Positions 26,291 to 40,900 of a stretch of DNA of 64,000 nucleotides are shown here, one piece after another. Below the pieces are notes generated by a model, which made no database searches, had not been told where the DNA came from, and was given only the letters and a program-made list of their open reading frames with translations. The stretch covers positions 558,001 through 622,000 of the forward strand of contig WIXG01000005.1 of assembly GCA_009869945.1 (NCBI GenBank), written 5' to 3'. Made by a program: the position numbers and the translations under genes. This stretch comes from Mesaphorura yosii. Taxonomy: Eukaryota > Arthropoda > Collembola > Poduromorpha > Tullbergiidae. The first letter of the stretch is position 1, and each line of letters starts with the position of its first letter.

Positions 26291-29200
26291 TGCATTCCAG
26301 AGCCATGGCACATTCAAAGTTACTCTTCTCTTTACTAGTTTACTACTTGGTAAATATTTCGAGACAAAAAGAATTACTTCGAGCATTACAATAAAAAGAG
26401 TCTGAAAACATGTGTCCTCTGCCTTGCAATCAAAGCCATAACGTAATAATAACAACGACGCTATTACGCGTTACGCCATTACGAGAGCATTATGACCGAC
26501 GGACTGACTGACGGTGCTCCCTGCAGTGGCACAAAACAAAGGCGCAGAGGAAAAGTCGGTCATAATACGCGGCCCAAACATTTCATCCAGCTAGGGAATG
26601 AAATGAAATACGAACCGAATTATAAGAAAACGTTCGGGCTTCAGTAAACCTCATTCTTCGGTCAGGTCTGTCTTTATGACTTTTTGGAATCGGGAAGAAT
26701 AAGAGCCATTGTTCGATCCCGTGTTACGTGAGTTGTAAGTTCGTTGGACGACCAGCGACGAAGAATGGAAGGAACACGCAAGAAAGAAACTCTCCTCCTC
26801 CGGTCCACAAACCAAACAAGAATACGAAGAAAACTTCAAGTCATTATTTAACAAGGCTGGTCATCTCTCCAGAAAAATACAAATACGCAGTGCCACTGCC
26901 AGGCAGGCCCAAACTACTATAAACCCAAAACGGTAATGTTCATCGTCTCCCTTTCATTGCGGGCTTGGGGTCTAAGGCCCAGGCGGGTCCTTAATAATAA
27001 TATTTGGGACTTGTGTGGACTTTACCCACATAATTCTTGGCATTATTATTTCGTTTCGCAGTAACAACCGCGTCCGCTCGCTCGTTGGCGTTGGTCAGGC
27101 CCAAAACTTGTATTCTTTCGTACTTCAATATTGGGTTAAGAGAGGAAGGAAGGAGAAATCATTCCTTTACTTACAGTCCAAATCCAAACTACGCTCTTCG
27201 TATTTTTCTGGCTCTCTGTTTCTTGAAAGTATTTCTTGTAATGCCAGGCAGACCCAGAGACCCTTGTTCACCCTCATTTCTTGAACCTGAGCTGCTCAAC
27301 GTCAAAAACTAGCTGGAAAGGGAACGGATGGATGAATGGAAAGTAATCCATCAAACCACAGTAGGCATTTCCCTTTCTTTTCTCATTGTTAGGAAAAACT
27401 ACAAATGTATTAGTACAGTAAAAAGTAAGATACAGAAATACCAACACTGAAGTTACAGTTTGTTCAAATGTTCTGAAATTTCCCAATTACACGAACAAAT
27501 TTTCGGTGCCCCTCAGCAGTAATTATAAGAATGCACGTCGAGTCTGAGAGAACGAGACTTGGAATCTAACTGATGTATGGTCCCAGATTCCAATGCAATG
27601 TCTCAGAAGGGCAGGCGCAGGCACGGAAATGGGAAACAAACAAAACCGGGTAAACGGAGACTTCAACAATTCCGAATGCGGCCCGAACCAAGCCTGCTTA
27701 TTAGGAGTCCATTGACACCTCCTCTCTGTGGATTTTCGTACCGGTTCATGACCCATGACAAATTTGCCAGAAAAAAGGGATCATTATCACCTCGTGTAAG
27801 TTTGCGATCCAATGCATCAAAAACTAATTATGAATTAACGTCAGCCACCGCGTCCTGTGCTGCGTCGGGCAGCCCACCAACTACTACTGATTCCTGTCAC
27901 TTCACATAATCCTTCTCATTTTGGTTTCAGCTTTAGTCACGGTCATTCTCCCAAATCAACATAATCAATCTTCACTAAGGCGAAATTTTCCGCGTGATGT
28001 CAAACCAAGACCGCGCCGCACTGCGCCGAAGACGAAGACGCGAACCCCACAAAAGTTCGTCTCGAAACAAAACCGGCACATTTTGGGAGCAAATTCATGC
28101 AGTTGGCAGTTGGACTGTATTTAAGCTTTTATCACTCTCCACTCCGTGCTGTACAAAGCCAGCTTGCCTGCTCCAAGTTCACGTTTTTATCAACAATCTT
28201 CATCTTTCTCACACAAACCGATTCATCATCTTTTCAAGAAAGTTGGTTTTAAGTAAATAAAACGAAAACAAGTTACTCGGTTTCAAAACTAATTCATTTT
28301 TTCATACTTCTACGCGTAGCGCTTTGGCTCATTATTGCATTACACGATTTACCAAGCGTGACACTCCGGATCGAGTTTATTACACCACTAAAGAGACCTA
28401 ACCGGCTGCGGCTGTAGCGCGAAAAGCGAAATAATTATTGAGCTCACGTAATTGCAAATGACGGCAAAAATATGTTTATAGACTCCGGGATTAAATCAAA
28501 TTACCAAATTATGTAATTGGTTCTGCTTTTCATCTCCAAACACTTCAGTCGGTTTAGGTAGTCGGAAATCTTACCGCTGCCGTGCCGCGCCGCAGTCATA
28601 CATCATCATGACTAACAAAGTACGCGGCGCCGCCAAGTCCCATCTGAAGATGCGGACGGCGGACCCAGTTTTGTGTTCAGCTTGGCTTGGTACAATGAAA
28701 ATTTACTCCTCGAGACGATATTATGCTCTGTAATGCTATGCATAAATGCACGAAGATTATGACGACCACTTGGTTTCTGTCTCACTAAACATGTAGTCTT
28801 CATGTTTCTCATTAACCAGGTCATCTCAGTCGGAGGAATAAGTGCAAATATGGCAAAAGATGCGCATGTTCACAGTTGGCTCATGTCTGGACTCGAGCTC
28901 GCATTCGAATTACCATTCAACATATTCAAACAGTCAACTAGAAACATGAATGCAAGATGATTAAACTCCGTACAAGTACAAGAGTTCAGTTGAGTCTGAA
29001 TGTGAGCATTATGAACAAGATTAATAAACATGACTGAATGACTGCAACTGGAGACTCATGCGCCTTCGATCTCCTTCGTCTCGTCTTGTAAATATGAACT
29101 TGGTTATGCAATACGGCCTGGGATAAGGGGCCTGGAAGTGGAAGAAGAACCACGCACACTTTGATGAATTACCATAACTTGTTAAATGCTTACGAGCTTC

Positions 29201-32200
29201 CGCCCTTATTATCCGTACTGTAAACACTAAGCGACTACGACTTCGCCGTACCACACATTTGGCATTTGGTTTCAGCTGTTATGCGGGTGCGGGTGAGGAT
29301 TGAGAATTCTATCCCACGCTGAAGTGTATTAAGAAACTGAGGTTCATTCGCATCGCGTCGCGTTTAATGATTTTACAGTAAACAAGAACACATTGATTTG
29401 ATTGAACTTTGCAAAGCACATGCGACTTGCAGACCAAGCTAATAATTCCAATGAAACGGAAGGCAATTTGCATTCAAGCCAGCGTTTTAGCCGGAATTTA
29501 ATGATTGCTCATGTGCGACACATTAATAAAGCATTGACTCGAAGTGTCTCGACCTGAAGGGTAGAAGGTTATGTTGAACAGTACGACGAACCATAAAATT
29601 TGAACATTTGAGCATTCCCATTCGCGATGTTCAAAAATGAATAAAATCCAAAAACCAAATGCAAAGGGAGTCGTAAAAGGAAAAGAGAATATTTTATGCG
29701 TTTCGTTTATAAAGTCGACATGGCAGGCCTACTGCATGGCAAGACGAGCTCCAATCTTTTGATCATCAAATCTTACTTCGCTGTGATTTCAATCTGTGTT
29801 TGAGACATTGACATCTGAACCTCTGAAGGCATTCGAATTGATTGAACTCGCCTTGTCTGACTCAAATGTTTGAGGTGAACTGCGTAAAATCGTGAAGGTT
29901 TTTGACATATTCATGAAATTCTTGCGGCCTGACAAATCGCATTGAATTTCTAAGGCACTCGAATGATAACGTAAGCAGCAGAGTAACTCACTGCTAGGGA
30001 AAATTCGGTTCCCTAATTATAGGAAAAATTTTCAAGGCAAAAGCGTAAAAGTACGCAATTTATTGGCACTAAATTCGTAAATGTAAAAGCGTCCTTTCGA
30101 GAAGAATCCTTACTGATTTCAAGATTTGGGTTCAGGCTGACTGAGATCTTGCGCCAGGCTATGGCGATTCAATTCTCTTCCCTTGCCGAGAATTTTGTAT
30201 TGGTAGTTCAATTCTGGCCTTGCAGCGCAAGCTCATAGCGCATAAAAGTGAAGCCCACACTGCACAATAAATAATCGACGAGATAACGAGCGAGCACGAT
30301 GTTGATGTGTCTGCTCTTCTCTGAATTTCCTGTACGGTGCGGTGCCAAAGGTTATAAAAATACAAAAGATATGACTTTGTGTCACTTTCTGCACAAATAC
30401 GACGCAACGCAGTCAAAAGCCACCAAACAGTGTTGGTGAACAAGTCACGAAAGAGATGCGCCAGAGCCTTCAGTTGTTGCGTGTTGCCGTAATATATGAA
30501 ATTATTTCTCACTTTAAATCCTCTTTTACCAAAGCAACATCGTGTGACTGTGACAAGGAACCCCGCATTTCAATAAAACCGACTCATGAATGTCACTAAA
30601 TTATTTCAATTAGTTGCTGAAGATTCTCGTGGCGAATGCAAATTTGAATGAGCAAATGCGCAAATCCTGATGACTGCCTTCGACCGAATTAGCACGGGGC
30701 TGTAAAAAGTTGACGTAACGTGTGACGACGACATACGTTTAAAAAGTTTAAATTCAGATTACAGCACATCAGAACGTGCTAGGAAAAGTCACTTGCTTTC
30801 CACTTATACGTCAGCCGTAGTTTTATGACTTGGTTGCAAAATATTCGCAAACTACAAGGAGTATTCGTTATAGACGATAGAGCAGACAATTTGTTCATTG
30901 CGAAGCCGGTGAGAATTCATTGACTTGAGGAAGGAATGAAACCGCACTACAGTTATGTCTTTATTGTCGTCTTGTGAAGAAACGTACTGTGGACGAGTGA
31001 AAATAAATGTGCATATGAACCCAGGAGTCTGAGTCCGGAGCTAGACAATCTAAGCAACAGCGCTAATGGTAAATGAATGCCAAACTTCTTTATTGTGTTG
31101 AGGTCGTCTTGCAGTCGATCATCTTCGTGCTCTGCCTTGCGCTCTGCATGCCAGTCATTCGGGTAGTACATCAAATGAAAATAAATAAAACATCTTTTTA
31201 CTTCCATCACACAGCAGCCCAACCCAGCCACAATTTCTTCTTGCGTCTTACGTTATGTTAAAATCCTGCAATACAAATATCTGAGAGCCTGAAGGGAAAG
31301 TACAACACACGCAGAGAGATTCATCATCTTAGCAGTTTAGGTTTATTTTTTTAAGCTGGGATGCTCTGAACTAAAATAGACGACGCACTTCCTGGCAGGC
31401 CAAGCTGTACAGAGTGTCTGGAGCCTTATGAAAATTTTAAAATATGCATCAACAGGAAAGGCAGGAATCAGAGTTATTAATCGCTTCCAATTAAGTGAGT
31501 GATGTGCTCCATCAGGATTAGATTTGTTGGTGTAAAATCCCACCGTAAGAATTTCGAGTAGCAGGCACTATTTTGCATTATTATTGAAGTTATTCAGTAC
31601 CGTGCGGGAATTTTGCAATTGCCAAATGCCGCAAAAGTGTTGGCACATTTGAACTACATTGATAAGGAAAACGCGGAGCCGAATGCTGTATACTGTAAAC
31701 TTTGACTCTGAAGTGGTGTGAATACTTAAATCCTTTTATCAGCTGTACAACAAATAATAAACACGACAATAAACGCTAAACGCCATCGTCATTCCGTATT
31801 CATACATTCTTTCTAATCTCGTAATCCGTTCATACTCCAATTTCTCATTCCCAAGTCAATTATTTGGCAGCCATGGCAGGCTGCCTGCGCTGCGGCCGTT
31901 TTATAATTAGGAAGTTTTAACCAACGAGAAGCCGGCAGTCGGCATCTGTAGAACAAAAGTGTTCGGAAGGTGAAAATCAAATCATGATTAACTTGAACTT
32001 CATACTACGCAATGCAATGCGTAGGCGCAAGTGTTTAATGAGACTTGTAACAATGCACGAAGAACCAAGGAAGCAATTTGCCCTGCTTAGGAAGAAAAGT
32101 TGCAGGAGCCTTCGGAATGACGGGTCTTTAACACGATACACGAGAAGAGTACAGAACAAGTCTCGTTACAGAAATTACATCAAGGTAAATAAAATAGCTT

Positions 32201-34875
32201 TGTGATAATAATAATAGCCCAGTGAACGAGCGAACAAGAAAGCGTTCATCTTTGTCAGACGCTTCAATAGTTAAAGTTTAAGGTAGCTGGTCAAGTCTGC
32301 TTTCTTTACAGGCAGGCAAACCCAGAATTAATATAATAAACTCGGTGGAAGTGGAAAAAAGGCGAGAAGAGAAGAAGGTCCTTATAATTACAGAAACCGA
32401 GAACAGGGTTCTTTAATGTAATTTCCGTATTTGCTATTACTCAACAAGTCCAACCAAAATGTAAGCATTGCAAGCAGAATTGAAGAGAATTCCACTGTAC
32501 GACGACGCGATTTTGGATTTATCCTTAAAGGGACAAACCACGTTGGTTGACGTTGTCATTGCTCTCCTCACAAAGCGCGATGTAAATTAATAAATTGTGC
32601 CGCAATATCAAAAGTATCAATGTCCTTTAGAAGTTGACCGGACCATTGAATTCTCGCTGCTCTTTCAGTATTCATGTTTCATGCGTTTCTTTATCTACCA
32701 TACCATTAAAGAGCACAGTACCAACTTCTGCCAGAGTTTTATAGCATTTGTAGGACAAAATATGCTTTGAACTCTGCTCTGCTCTGGAATGAGGGAATTA
32801 CACCAAACATTCTCGCTCATTGAATGTGTGGAGGGGATTTCCTTAAGGAAGCTGGCTTCGTGAAATCCTTGGGATCATCAAACTCATCGAATGTGAGGCA
32901 ACACCAAGCTCACTGAAAGAGGGAGAAGTTGCTCGCTACCAAAATGGATTGCATTGCCGCTGAGTGACACAATAAATTCCATTGCGAAGGACACGAGGAA
33001 CTTGCTTGCTTTGGTGGTAGCGATAACAAAGAGTTCTTGGTAAAACATATTGTGTAACATGCCCAATGCTGATGGCTGAAGTTGATGCCCCTTTTATGAT
33101 CCGACGCAGATGTGAGGACCCAAACCGCGCTGTTGACATTGACAAGAACTGCAACGGCACGGGTTTTATGTAAACGAAGTCGCATTGCACGATAATTAAA
33201 GACTAAAGTCAAATGTTACTGAACTGTCTTTTCAGTGCCGATGAACGTTTACCGCTTTTCATTTTTACCACTATATTGCAGGGACTAGCCAAATTAAACC
33301 TTACATAAGAGCACAAATTCTAATTTAAATGAGACTCCTTTTGAGCACAAATGTTATAAAAGCCAAATACGAAGAAAAGCGAATAAAAAGGAGTCCGACC
33401 ATCGGAGTCAGCCGTCGCATTGTGCAAAAGAAGTTATCACTGCACCCGGCATGCATGCTTGCTGACTGATGCTCGCTCAGCGTCTGCTTGCTCGATGCTA
33501 GCTAGTCTTTTCACGCCAAACAGAATGGATCAAGTGCCTAAATAAGGTATCAAATGCTCTGGTGAATCGCAGTTCGCAAACAAAAGACAATTGAAACAAC
33601 TCCATGAGATCTGTCGCTCAGCTGCAGTTTTCATTTGACCACTTTTAGGGTTTAAAGTCACTGCATCCATTATGCGTATGCGATGCTTCAGTGCAGAGTT
33701 GCAATTTGTTCGACTCAAAACAGAATAGACGTGCACAATTCAAAAATTGCGTTTGTGAGTTTGCTCGTACTCTTGAACTTGTGCTCTGCTAAATAGCATT
33801 ACCTATACAACCAGGGTTTGCAGCTTTGGAGCTACAAAACACTTGGGCTTAAGAGTCAAGTTTATATTTATTCTTAGCGGCGGGGTTCCGGTAAGGCAAA
33901 TGATACTCAAAAGGTCAAAGTAAACTCGTTGTCGTTACTCACAAAATGATTTCGCATAAAATAAGATGAATCTAATTGAAAATGTGAGTCTTTGCCTTTG
34001 CTTTGCTTGCAGTGCAGTCGTTTAGTGGTCCAATTTCAATTATCGCTGGCATTTTACAAACACTGGCGCACAGTCGTCCGTGACTTTTGTGGTTGTGTTA
34101 ACGTGTGGTGAGTTAGAGCCAAGATGAGAATTGCATGTTTTTCCAATTAGTTATGCCATTTTTTACGTTTTACTGCATTACTGCTACAGTGGCGATGATG
34201 TCTGTCCCTTTCGTACTTCGTAACTCTGCATCTCCTTTCTCATTTTCACACCTGATTCATTATCTCCTCGAATTCACTTAAGGCAGTCTGTCTACCTGTT
34301 GCTGTTGCTTTGATATTTGATAATCATTACGCAAAAGGTAAAAGCACTCTCGCAAATCGCAATTGCTATTACGGTTCGTGCGATAAGACAAAGACAAAGG
34401 CAGACGATGCATAAAGTAAAAGTGTTGCTCCTTCACTTTTGTCTTTGTAGTTTAGCAGCAGTTTTGGCAGGTTTGGTCATTTTGTCTTTTACGGAAGCAG
34501 GCGGGCGGGCAGGCATGAAAGATGAAGAGTCCACCGTCCACCGTGACAAATTCGAATTCGAGCCAGCCATGATCATAGTCTGATCACCATTAAGAGAACC
34601 GATGATCAATACATTGGACATTACATTAAGATTATGAACACTGGCTCGTTTCGTATTTACACATTCCGTTTCATCTATCAACAACTAGTCCTCGGCCCAC
34701 GCACGTACGTACTTTCTTTAACCCAATCGAGCGCAAATAGTCGCTAGTCGCCGAATTGTTTGCATTTGCCGTTTGCACTAGGGTACTTGAGCTTAGAGCA
34801 TTTGAGCGAGCATTCTGTGACGATTGTTGTGATTGCACGTGCAGTGCTGTTATGGAACGGAAGGTGAACACTTAC

Positions 34876-34958
34876 CATTGACGAGAGCGACCCGTTGGGG
34901 TACGAGTAGGCTCCGAGCAGCCCGTAGCCCATATTGAGGGCTGATGGATGTGGAACTC
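34876..34958 (-). CDS. pan: pan coding exon 3: NMGY/YSYPNGS linker
   Basis: This is an 83-nt exon between an acceptor (TTGTTACAG) and the donor GTAAGTGT. It enters in phase 1 and leaves in phase 0. It encodes VPHPSALNMGYGLLGAYSYP and then NGSLSSM, close to the NMGY...PYSYANGS stretch of insect pangolin. It is the last pan exon I can find going left. Confidence 0.85.
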
Positions 34959-37900
34959 CTGTAACAATTCCAGAAGAATAAAAAATGAGTGAAAAGATAA
35001 TTACAATTGATTAGGAGCGTAGAGAATGGCAGCCAGGCTTCTGACTCGCATTCTTCTGCTCTGTACGCGCACGGTGGAAATATCAACATTCACGATGTAC
35101 GAGAGAAAAAGCAGTAGCAGATATTAATCTCGCTATAAAGCAGCATTCATTAAGCAACATCTCATGGACAGACAGCTACGCAAGCAAGCAAGCAGGAGAG
35201 AGGAAAGATGCAGGATCTTAAAACGCATTCCTTCGTAATAGGCTGGATAATAAATGCATGGAAAGCCTAATTTTTTTATACTTATTATTTAAGAATATTA
35301 ATACTCAATTCGGCGCTGCTAATAATTTGAACTCTTCCAGAAAACACCAGCTTTATAGTCCACTTCGCCACGGTTCGTAAATCAAAACCTTAACTCGCGT
35401 AAAAGAATTGTGCACACAATGCACACTTCTCCGTGCTGTTCGCTGCTGCTGGAGACGGTCTAGGCTACGGTGCACGGTGCTTCATCATCTTATTATTGTG
35501 TATGATCATCGTGGAATGGATGATGACGAGTCAAATATAATACGTTTTCCATTTTTTGATTTGACAACAAGGCAGCACGGAAAAGTGCCTCAAGGAACCT
35601 GGAACCTGTCAGCCGCACCGAAAACTTATTTTCATCTTCCATTTCCATTCCACAGCTCTCTCGCTCTCTACCCAAGGCTATTCTGACTCCTTTTTCTTGC
35701 TCCTCGAAACTATGCTGCGTATTATTGCTTTGCCTTGCCTTGCCTTGCCGTGTCACGCCGTGCCACGCCACAATTGCCTGTTGGTTTCTTAAGTACCTCT
35801 ACCCCAACTAACAAGCAATCGCATAACCCAAATCTTATGAGCTGCTCGAGTCAGCACTCGGCTCGGTCCATCGTCTTCGTCCGTGCGCTGAAAGAGTGAG
35901 GAATTGGACGGACCGCACTGGGAAGTTGAAGTTAAGTACTTTACAGACAGTGCAGCGCAACAGAAAAAATACGCTGGATTTTTGTGCCACGAAGATCTCG
36001 AGGAAGAGAGACATGGCACGAAGATGAGCAAGCGCAAGACTCCGAGCGTGTTAAGAGCCCTTCACGATTCACGAGTGCTGCGTATGCGCTCTGTATCCAG
36101 AATCCAGATAGCTGAACTACAAATGCGTTCGCGTGTACAAACACAACAAAAGTCAATTTCTGTACTCGAGTCTGGCGCACTGATAAAAAGAAGAAGACGG
36201 CATCTTCGAAGGCAACAATAACTTTGTAAACAAGCTACAGGCATCCGAAATACGAATAGGCGAGGCCGATCGACTGACCCAAAAGACAAAGACGAAGTAT
36301 TCATATGCATATGTAATTCAGCTTAGAGACAAATTTCAATTTCTTCATTCTTTCGCCTGCGCCTACCTGCTAAGAAAGTTATTACGATCCGGACTGACCG
36401 TTCGCCTTATTACTGTATTTAAATTGATTGATCCCGACGGCTTTTTCGTACATTTAACTGGATAATATTCTCATCGAAATGCCGGGCACAGTGCACAAGG
36501 AAGAGAAACTGATTCGTATTCGAGACCAATTCCATTCTATGAAGAAACCTGACATTTTAGACACCTTTCATATTATAATTATAACCAGGCGGGTTGCTGG
36601 AGCCGGATTCGACTTGACTCGAGTCGACGCGGCTCACAGGCATTTAACGCGATTGCGGCTACGACCGCATAACAAGCTGAAGAAAATGATACATGGACAT
36701 ATTAAAATAGAAACAGGTTCATCATCATCTTCGTATCATCGTTGTTTTATGCGTGCATCGTGGCTGAAGTGCAGTGCAGTGCAGCACAAGTGAAATAGCA
36801 GAGGCTGGACTCTGATTCTATGTGCACTGGCGAGTTGTTCACACACATCACAAAACTAGAAATTAAAGTAACAAGAGTGAAATATTATGTAAAATCAGAA
36901 AGGATAAAAAGTTGCACCGCAAATCATTATCATCATTACCAGGACCCGTTCACTGGACGGGCACAGCCTTGCCTTTTATCATCATCGTCATAAAATGCTG
37001 TATTAGAATCAGAGCCAGGCAGGCAACGCATTCAGGACGCGACTTTTAATTGTACGCAACTTATTCATTGCTCATTCACACTTGCCATTTATCATGATTA
37101 GTTATCGTGTTAGCCTTTGTACGAAAGAATTTTAAAGGCCATTTTCTTTCCCCTTTATCACAGCCGGGCAACAATCGCAAATAATAATGGGTATTTTATA
37201 CAGGCAATTCGAATAGGCTGTGGTTTTTGCTTTGGCTTGCTTTCCAGCATTCCACATTCATCTTCAATCTTGACGTATCAAGTGCCCAAACATGATTCGA
37301 ATCTGGATAAGCTCAAAGAAAGAGCTTGCACCTTGAAATAGAAACAGCTCTTCAATTGCCATTGCCTTTCCGATTACTCGTGCAACTCGTGCCGCATTAA
37401 ATATTCAAGTTCGGCTTGCAACTAGAATAAAAATCACACATTACGCGTACAAATTCGTGTGTTTTATAGGAAAACTTGGTGTTGGCTATCACTTCATGTC
37501 AGCTGTAACTACATTTCAAATGGTATCAGTAATCATAATAATAATCAATGATCAGCGAGATGTGAGTGAGCACGAACAACGAAACGAACAGGGCCAGATT
37601 ATTTAAGTGCCAACGCGAACACACACCAAATCACTAGCATTAATGCTCTCGAATTTCTCCACACCAATCACTGCGTCGTGCTGCAGTATCATTGCGCTGG
37701 GCATGTTCGTTATCATATCGAGATTCTTTTAATTATGCATCGAATCAAAACAACGTCTCGCCAAGGCACTGCAAAGGCAAAAGCAAGCCGGAAATCGCAC
37801 GAATCTTGTTTGCTTCCAATCCTGATCAACTCTGCATCTGCATCTTCCTTTTTCGTGTACTGTTTTCAAATATTCACATTAATTTACCTGAAACTGAAAA

Positions 37901-40900
37901 CATTGCTCGAGTAAAAGTAAAAAGAATGCAAAATTCCTGCCTGGCTGACGAATATCGTGAACATTTCGATAAGAAACAACACGAAATGACTCAAATTAAA
38001 TTGTACACGAGATGGTAACTGAGAATTTCTGAATTGCTGAAATGCAACTCGTTTCCGAAATCATGCAGCAAGTGCAAGTGCCACGGGAAAGCCTATTAGA
38101 ATCAAAGTGCAGTGCGACTTAATTAAACGCGGCGCAATATATTAAGTCTATCAAGCAGGCCCACTTACTTAAGTCGATTTATTGTCTGTCAAAAAGCTAT
38201 CACTTGAGTCTCTGTCTTTATTTTTCCTGCCTCATTATTATAATTATTTGTTTATCACGAAAACTAGAAAATGCGTAGCATGTTTTCTCTATCTCAAAGA
38301 ATTATTGCCTCATTGCGAATTTTAAAGACTTGAATTCCGGATTCGAGCTCCCTTGAAGCTACACTGCACGCTCTTTGAGCTGCTTTGAGCCCATCGACAT
38401 GTCGGCTGGTTAAATGAAACAATTACAAATTGTGCTGGTGAATTTCTTTTCCCTTCGGTGTTGTGCAACGTTCAAAGCAATTCCACGTCCGTCGCTCTTA
38501 GCAAGCAATGACACAAAATCGGCATGGCATGCAAGTCTGAGCAAATGCAAATACCCTCCAAAATGTTGCATTGACTTTGACTTGTCTCAAAATAGAAGCC
38601 ACATATTTAGTGCCGTTGAGGGGAAGATGTTGACACGAAGGAGTAAATATCTTAAGAGAGGCAGAGAGGCAAGAGCTGGAGATGGAGACAGAGAGAAGAG
38701 AGAAAGAATCTTGAAGGTTGTACAAATTTGTGTTTAGATAGGAAAATATGCCTTTTTTAAACATGCAATAATTCACATCTTCACTTGACAAGCTGAATGT
38801 GTTATTGCTGCAATTATACAGTGCGGTGTAGGGAAGAAACGCGATGTGAAGAAGTACGCGGCGGAGACAGACCTCGGGAACTCACAAGAGATATCGCGCA
38901 TCAGCTTCTTGTTCTTTTAGAAGACGATACTTTTGTACTCCTTTGTGATTTTGTTTCTTCAATTCTGCAAAAGTCGTTCGAATATATTCAATTTCTTCAA
39001 GTTACACGCTTTACCTTACTAGTTGCAAATTAAATTGGTAAATGGAGGTGTCAAATACTTCTATACACTACATGAAATCTTAATCTGATCAAGTTCATAC
39101 GTCACACACTCGTGTGTACTACGCTCATTTACGTGAACCAAAAATTCGGAACTTTCTAACCAATTTCGCTTAATGATTCCCTGTAAATAACTATAATGAA
39201 CCTCTCCTTCCCTCTCCGATTTAATATAATCCGGTCATTTGCCAAAATTACTTTTCTCTGCAAAAAATGCTTCGCTTTATAAAAAGTGATCATGCTGCAT
39301 CGCAGCGCAGTGCCGTACTCAGTAAAAGCGAACTTTGATCGCGCCTGCTCTTCACTTGATTTGCCTTTAAATCACTGCACTTGGCTGAGGCTCATTCTAT
39401 TTGTCATTTTGCGATTTTATACTTGTTAGGTTTTGTTCATTAACTTCAGCTGAAAGGTAAAGTTTATCTTCTTCTTGTGAGTTTTATTTTCGCGTATATT
39501 TCGGATAAAGTTTGCTGGCGGAGTAATAATATATAACAAGCACCACAACTCATGTCTCCTCAACTCTTTAATGATCTTCGTACCACCAAAACTGCTCGAG
39601 ACAAGCTGCGCTCGTGGAAAAGCAGAAACCGAAAATAAACCATAGTTTCCAATAAATGTCGTGCGCAGTGCCTAACTTACGAGCGAAAACAAAACTTACG
39701 ACTTTAGCAAAAGTCAAGCATCGCATTAGAAAGGTCTCATAATGTATTCTACAACAACAAACGGCGAACATGAAGCGGATATCAACGCGATGTTCCGCGT
39801 GCACATTTTGTCAAGAGAAAATTCCAGAAGTGTTAGTCAATGCAGCGCAGCGCGAGCACGAAGTATGATACGAAGTCAACCCGAGATAAATTCTACGTTT
39901 TGCCTTACGCTGCCGCATCACGAAAGATCAAACTGAAATGTACGCACAAAAACTGAAAACTGAAGATGTTCGGTTCGCTTCTTGCTTGTGTCGCTCTTTC
40001 CTTTCGACGTTTCGACCCTTTTTGTGGAGCACAACGCGCACTTGACTCAAACTGCACCGCACAGCACAGCGAAGTCACGTCAACGGGGTTGGCTCTACGT
40101 ATTTATTTTTTCTCCCGCATGAAAGTGCACTGTTTCGTCTCATTTCATGAGAATGCGGTGTGTGAATTCCTTTTTAATGTCTTCATGTTAAATTTTTTGC
40201 CATGCCGCACATGCAAGCGACACATGTCCATACATTGAACTCCTTCATACTTGGCCTATTCCATATTTATTTGCCCAAGACAGAAGCAGCAACCAGTGCA
40301 GTGCAATGAAAGTGCAAAGTGCAAACTTCATGACAGATTTTTCATTTTCGGAAACCACGTGCTTAGCTTAGCACGATTCGATTCTGCCAATTCTGCGTTA
40401 AATGTTAAACCTGATATCTTCTCACAAGGCGTTGACACTCGAGTCGAGCCGAGACTTGGTTCTACAGATACTACGAGCATAGCATCATGCTGCTTGCAGT
40501 GTTGACAGAAATTGGCGAGAAGGACAAAGCTGGTTTTAATTAACAGTTGAGCGCAATGCAATTCTCTCATACAGCACAGCTGCTACATGAGAACGGTGTT
40601 AAGATTAGATATCAAATTCCAGAGTACGTTTGTGTTGTATCTGTATATTGAGACCGGAGGAGCACAGAGATATTTATTACTTAGGTACGAACAACGGAAC
40701 CTGTCTTTGCAACTTAGCTTTTCCAACCTGAATACACCTGAGCTTACGATTCAATTTTTGTTCAAAGTTCCGTTTTTCTAAATAGCTCTGTGTTTTTATT
40801 CTTACGCACATGCAGTTTTGACATTCATCATACACTATTCATTCTTGACTGGCCCTATTGAAAGTGATTGAAATTATCACTATCATAATCATCGTGAAAC

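Larger units (their letters stand above)
1..34875. other. Probable giant pan intron; no secure gene
   Basis: Beyond the exon 3 donor no further TCF coding exon was recognised (the next ones should encode a Pro-rich linker, then the HMG box). Open frames here are at most 193 codons, overlap one another on both strands, match no family I know, and are about as long as chance allows in this base composition. The stretch holds short tandem and inverted repeats, many copies of GCAGTGCA and CTGCGCTGC words, and one 11-base TCF-type site. Reading it as an intron is inference; small genes could be nested in it. Confidence 0.55.

Noticed and set aside
26700-26740. GTTCGATCC word resembling a tRNA B box
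   Set aside because: The flanking bases cannot form a T stem and no A box lies upstream.
28570-28690. GC-rich minus-strand segment ending in a donor-like GTAAGATT
   Set aside because: No frame gives a TCF-like or otherwise recognisable peptide, and two of the frames contain stops.
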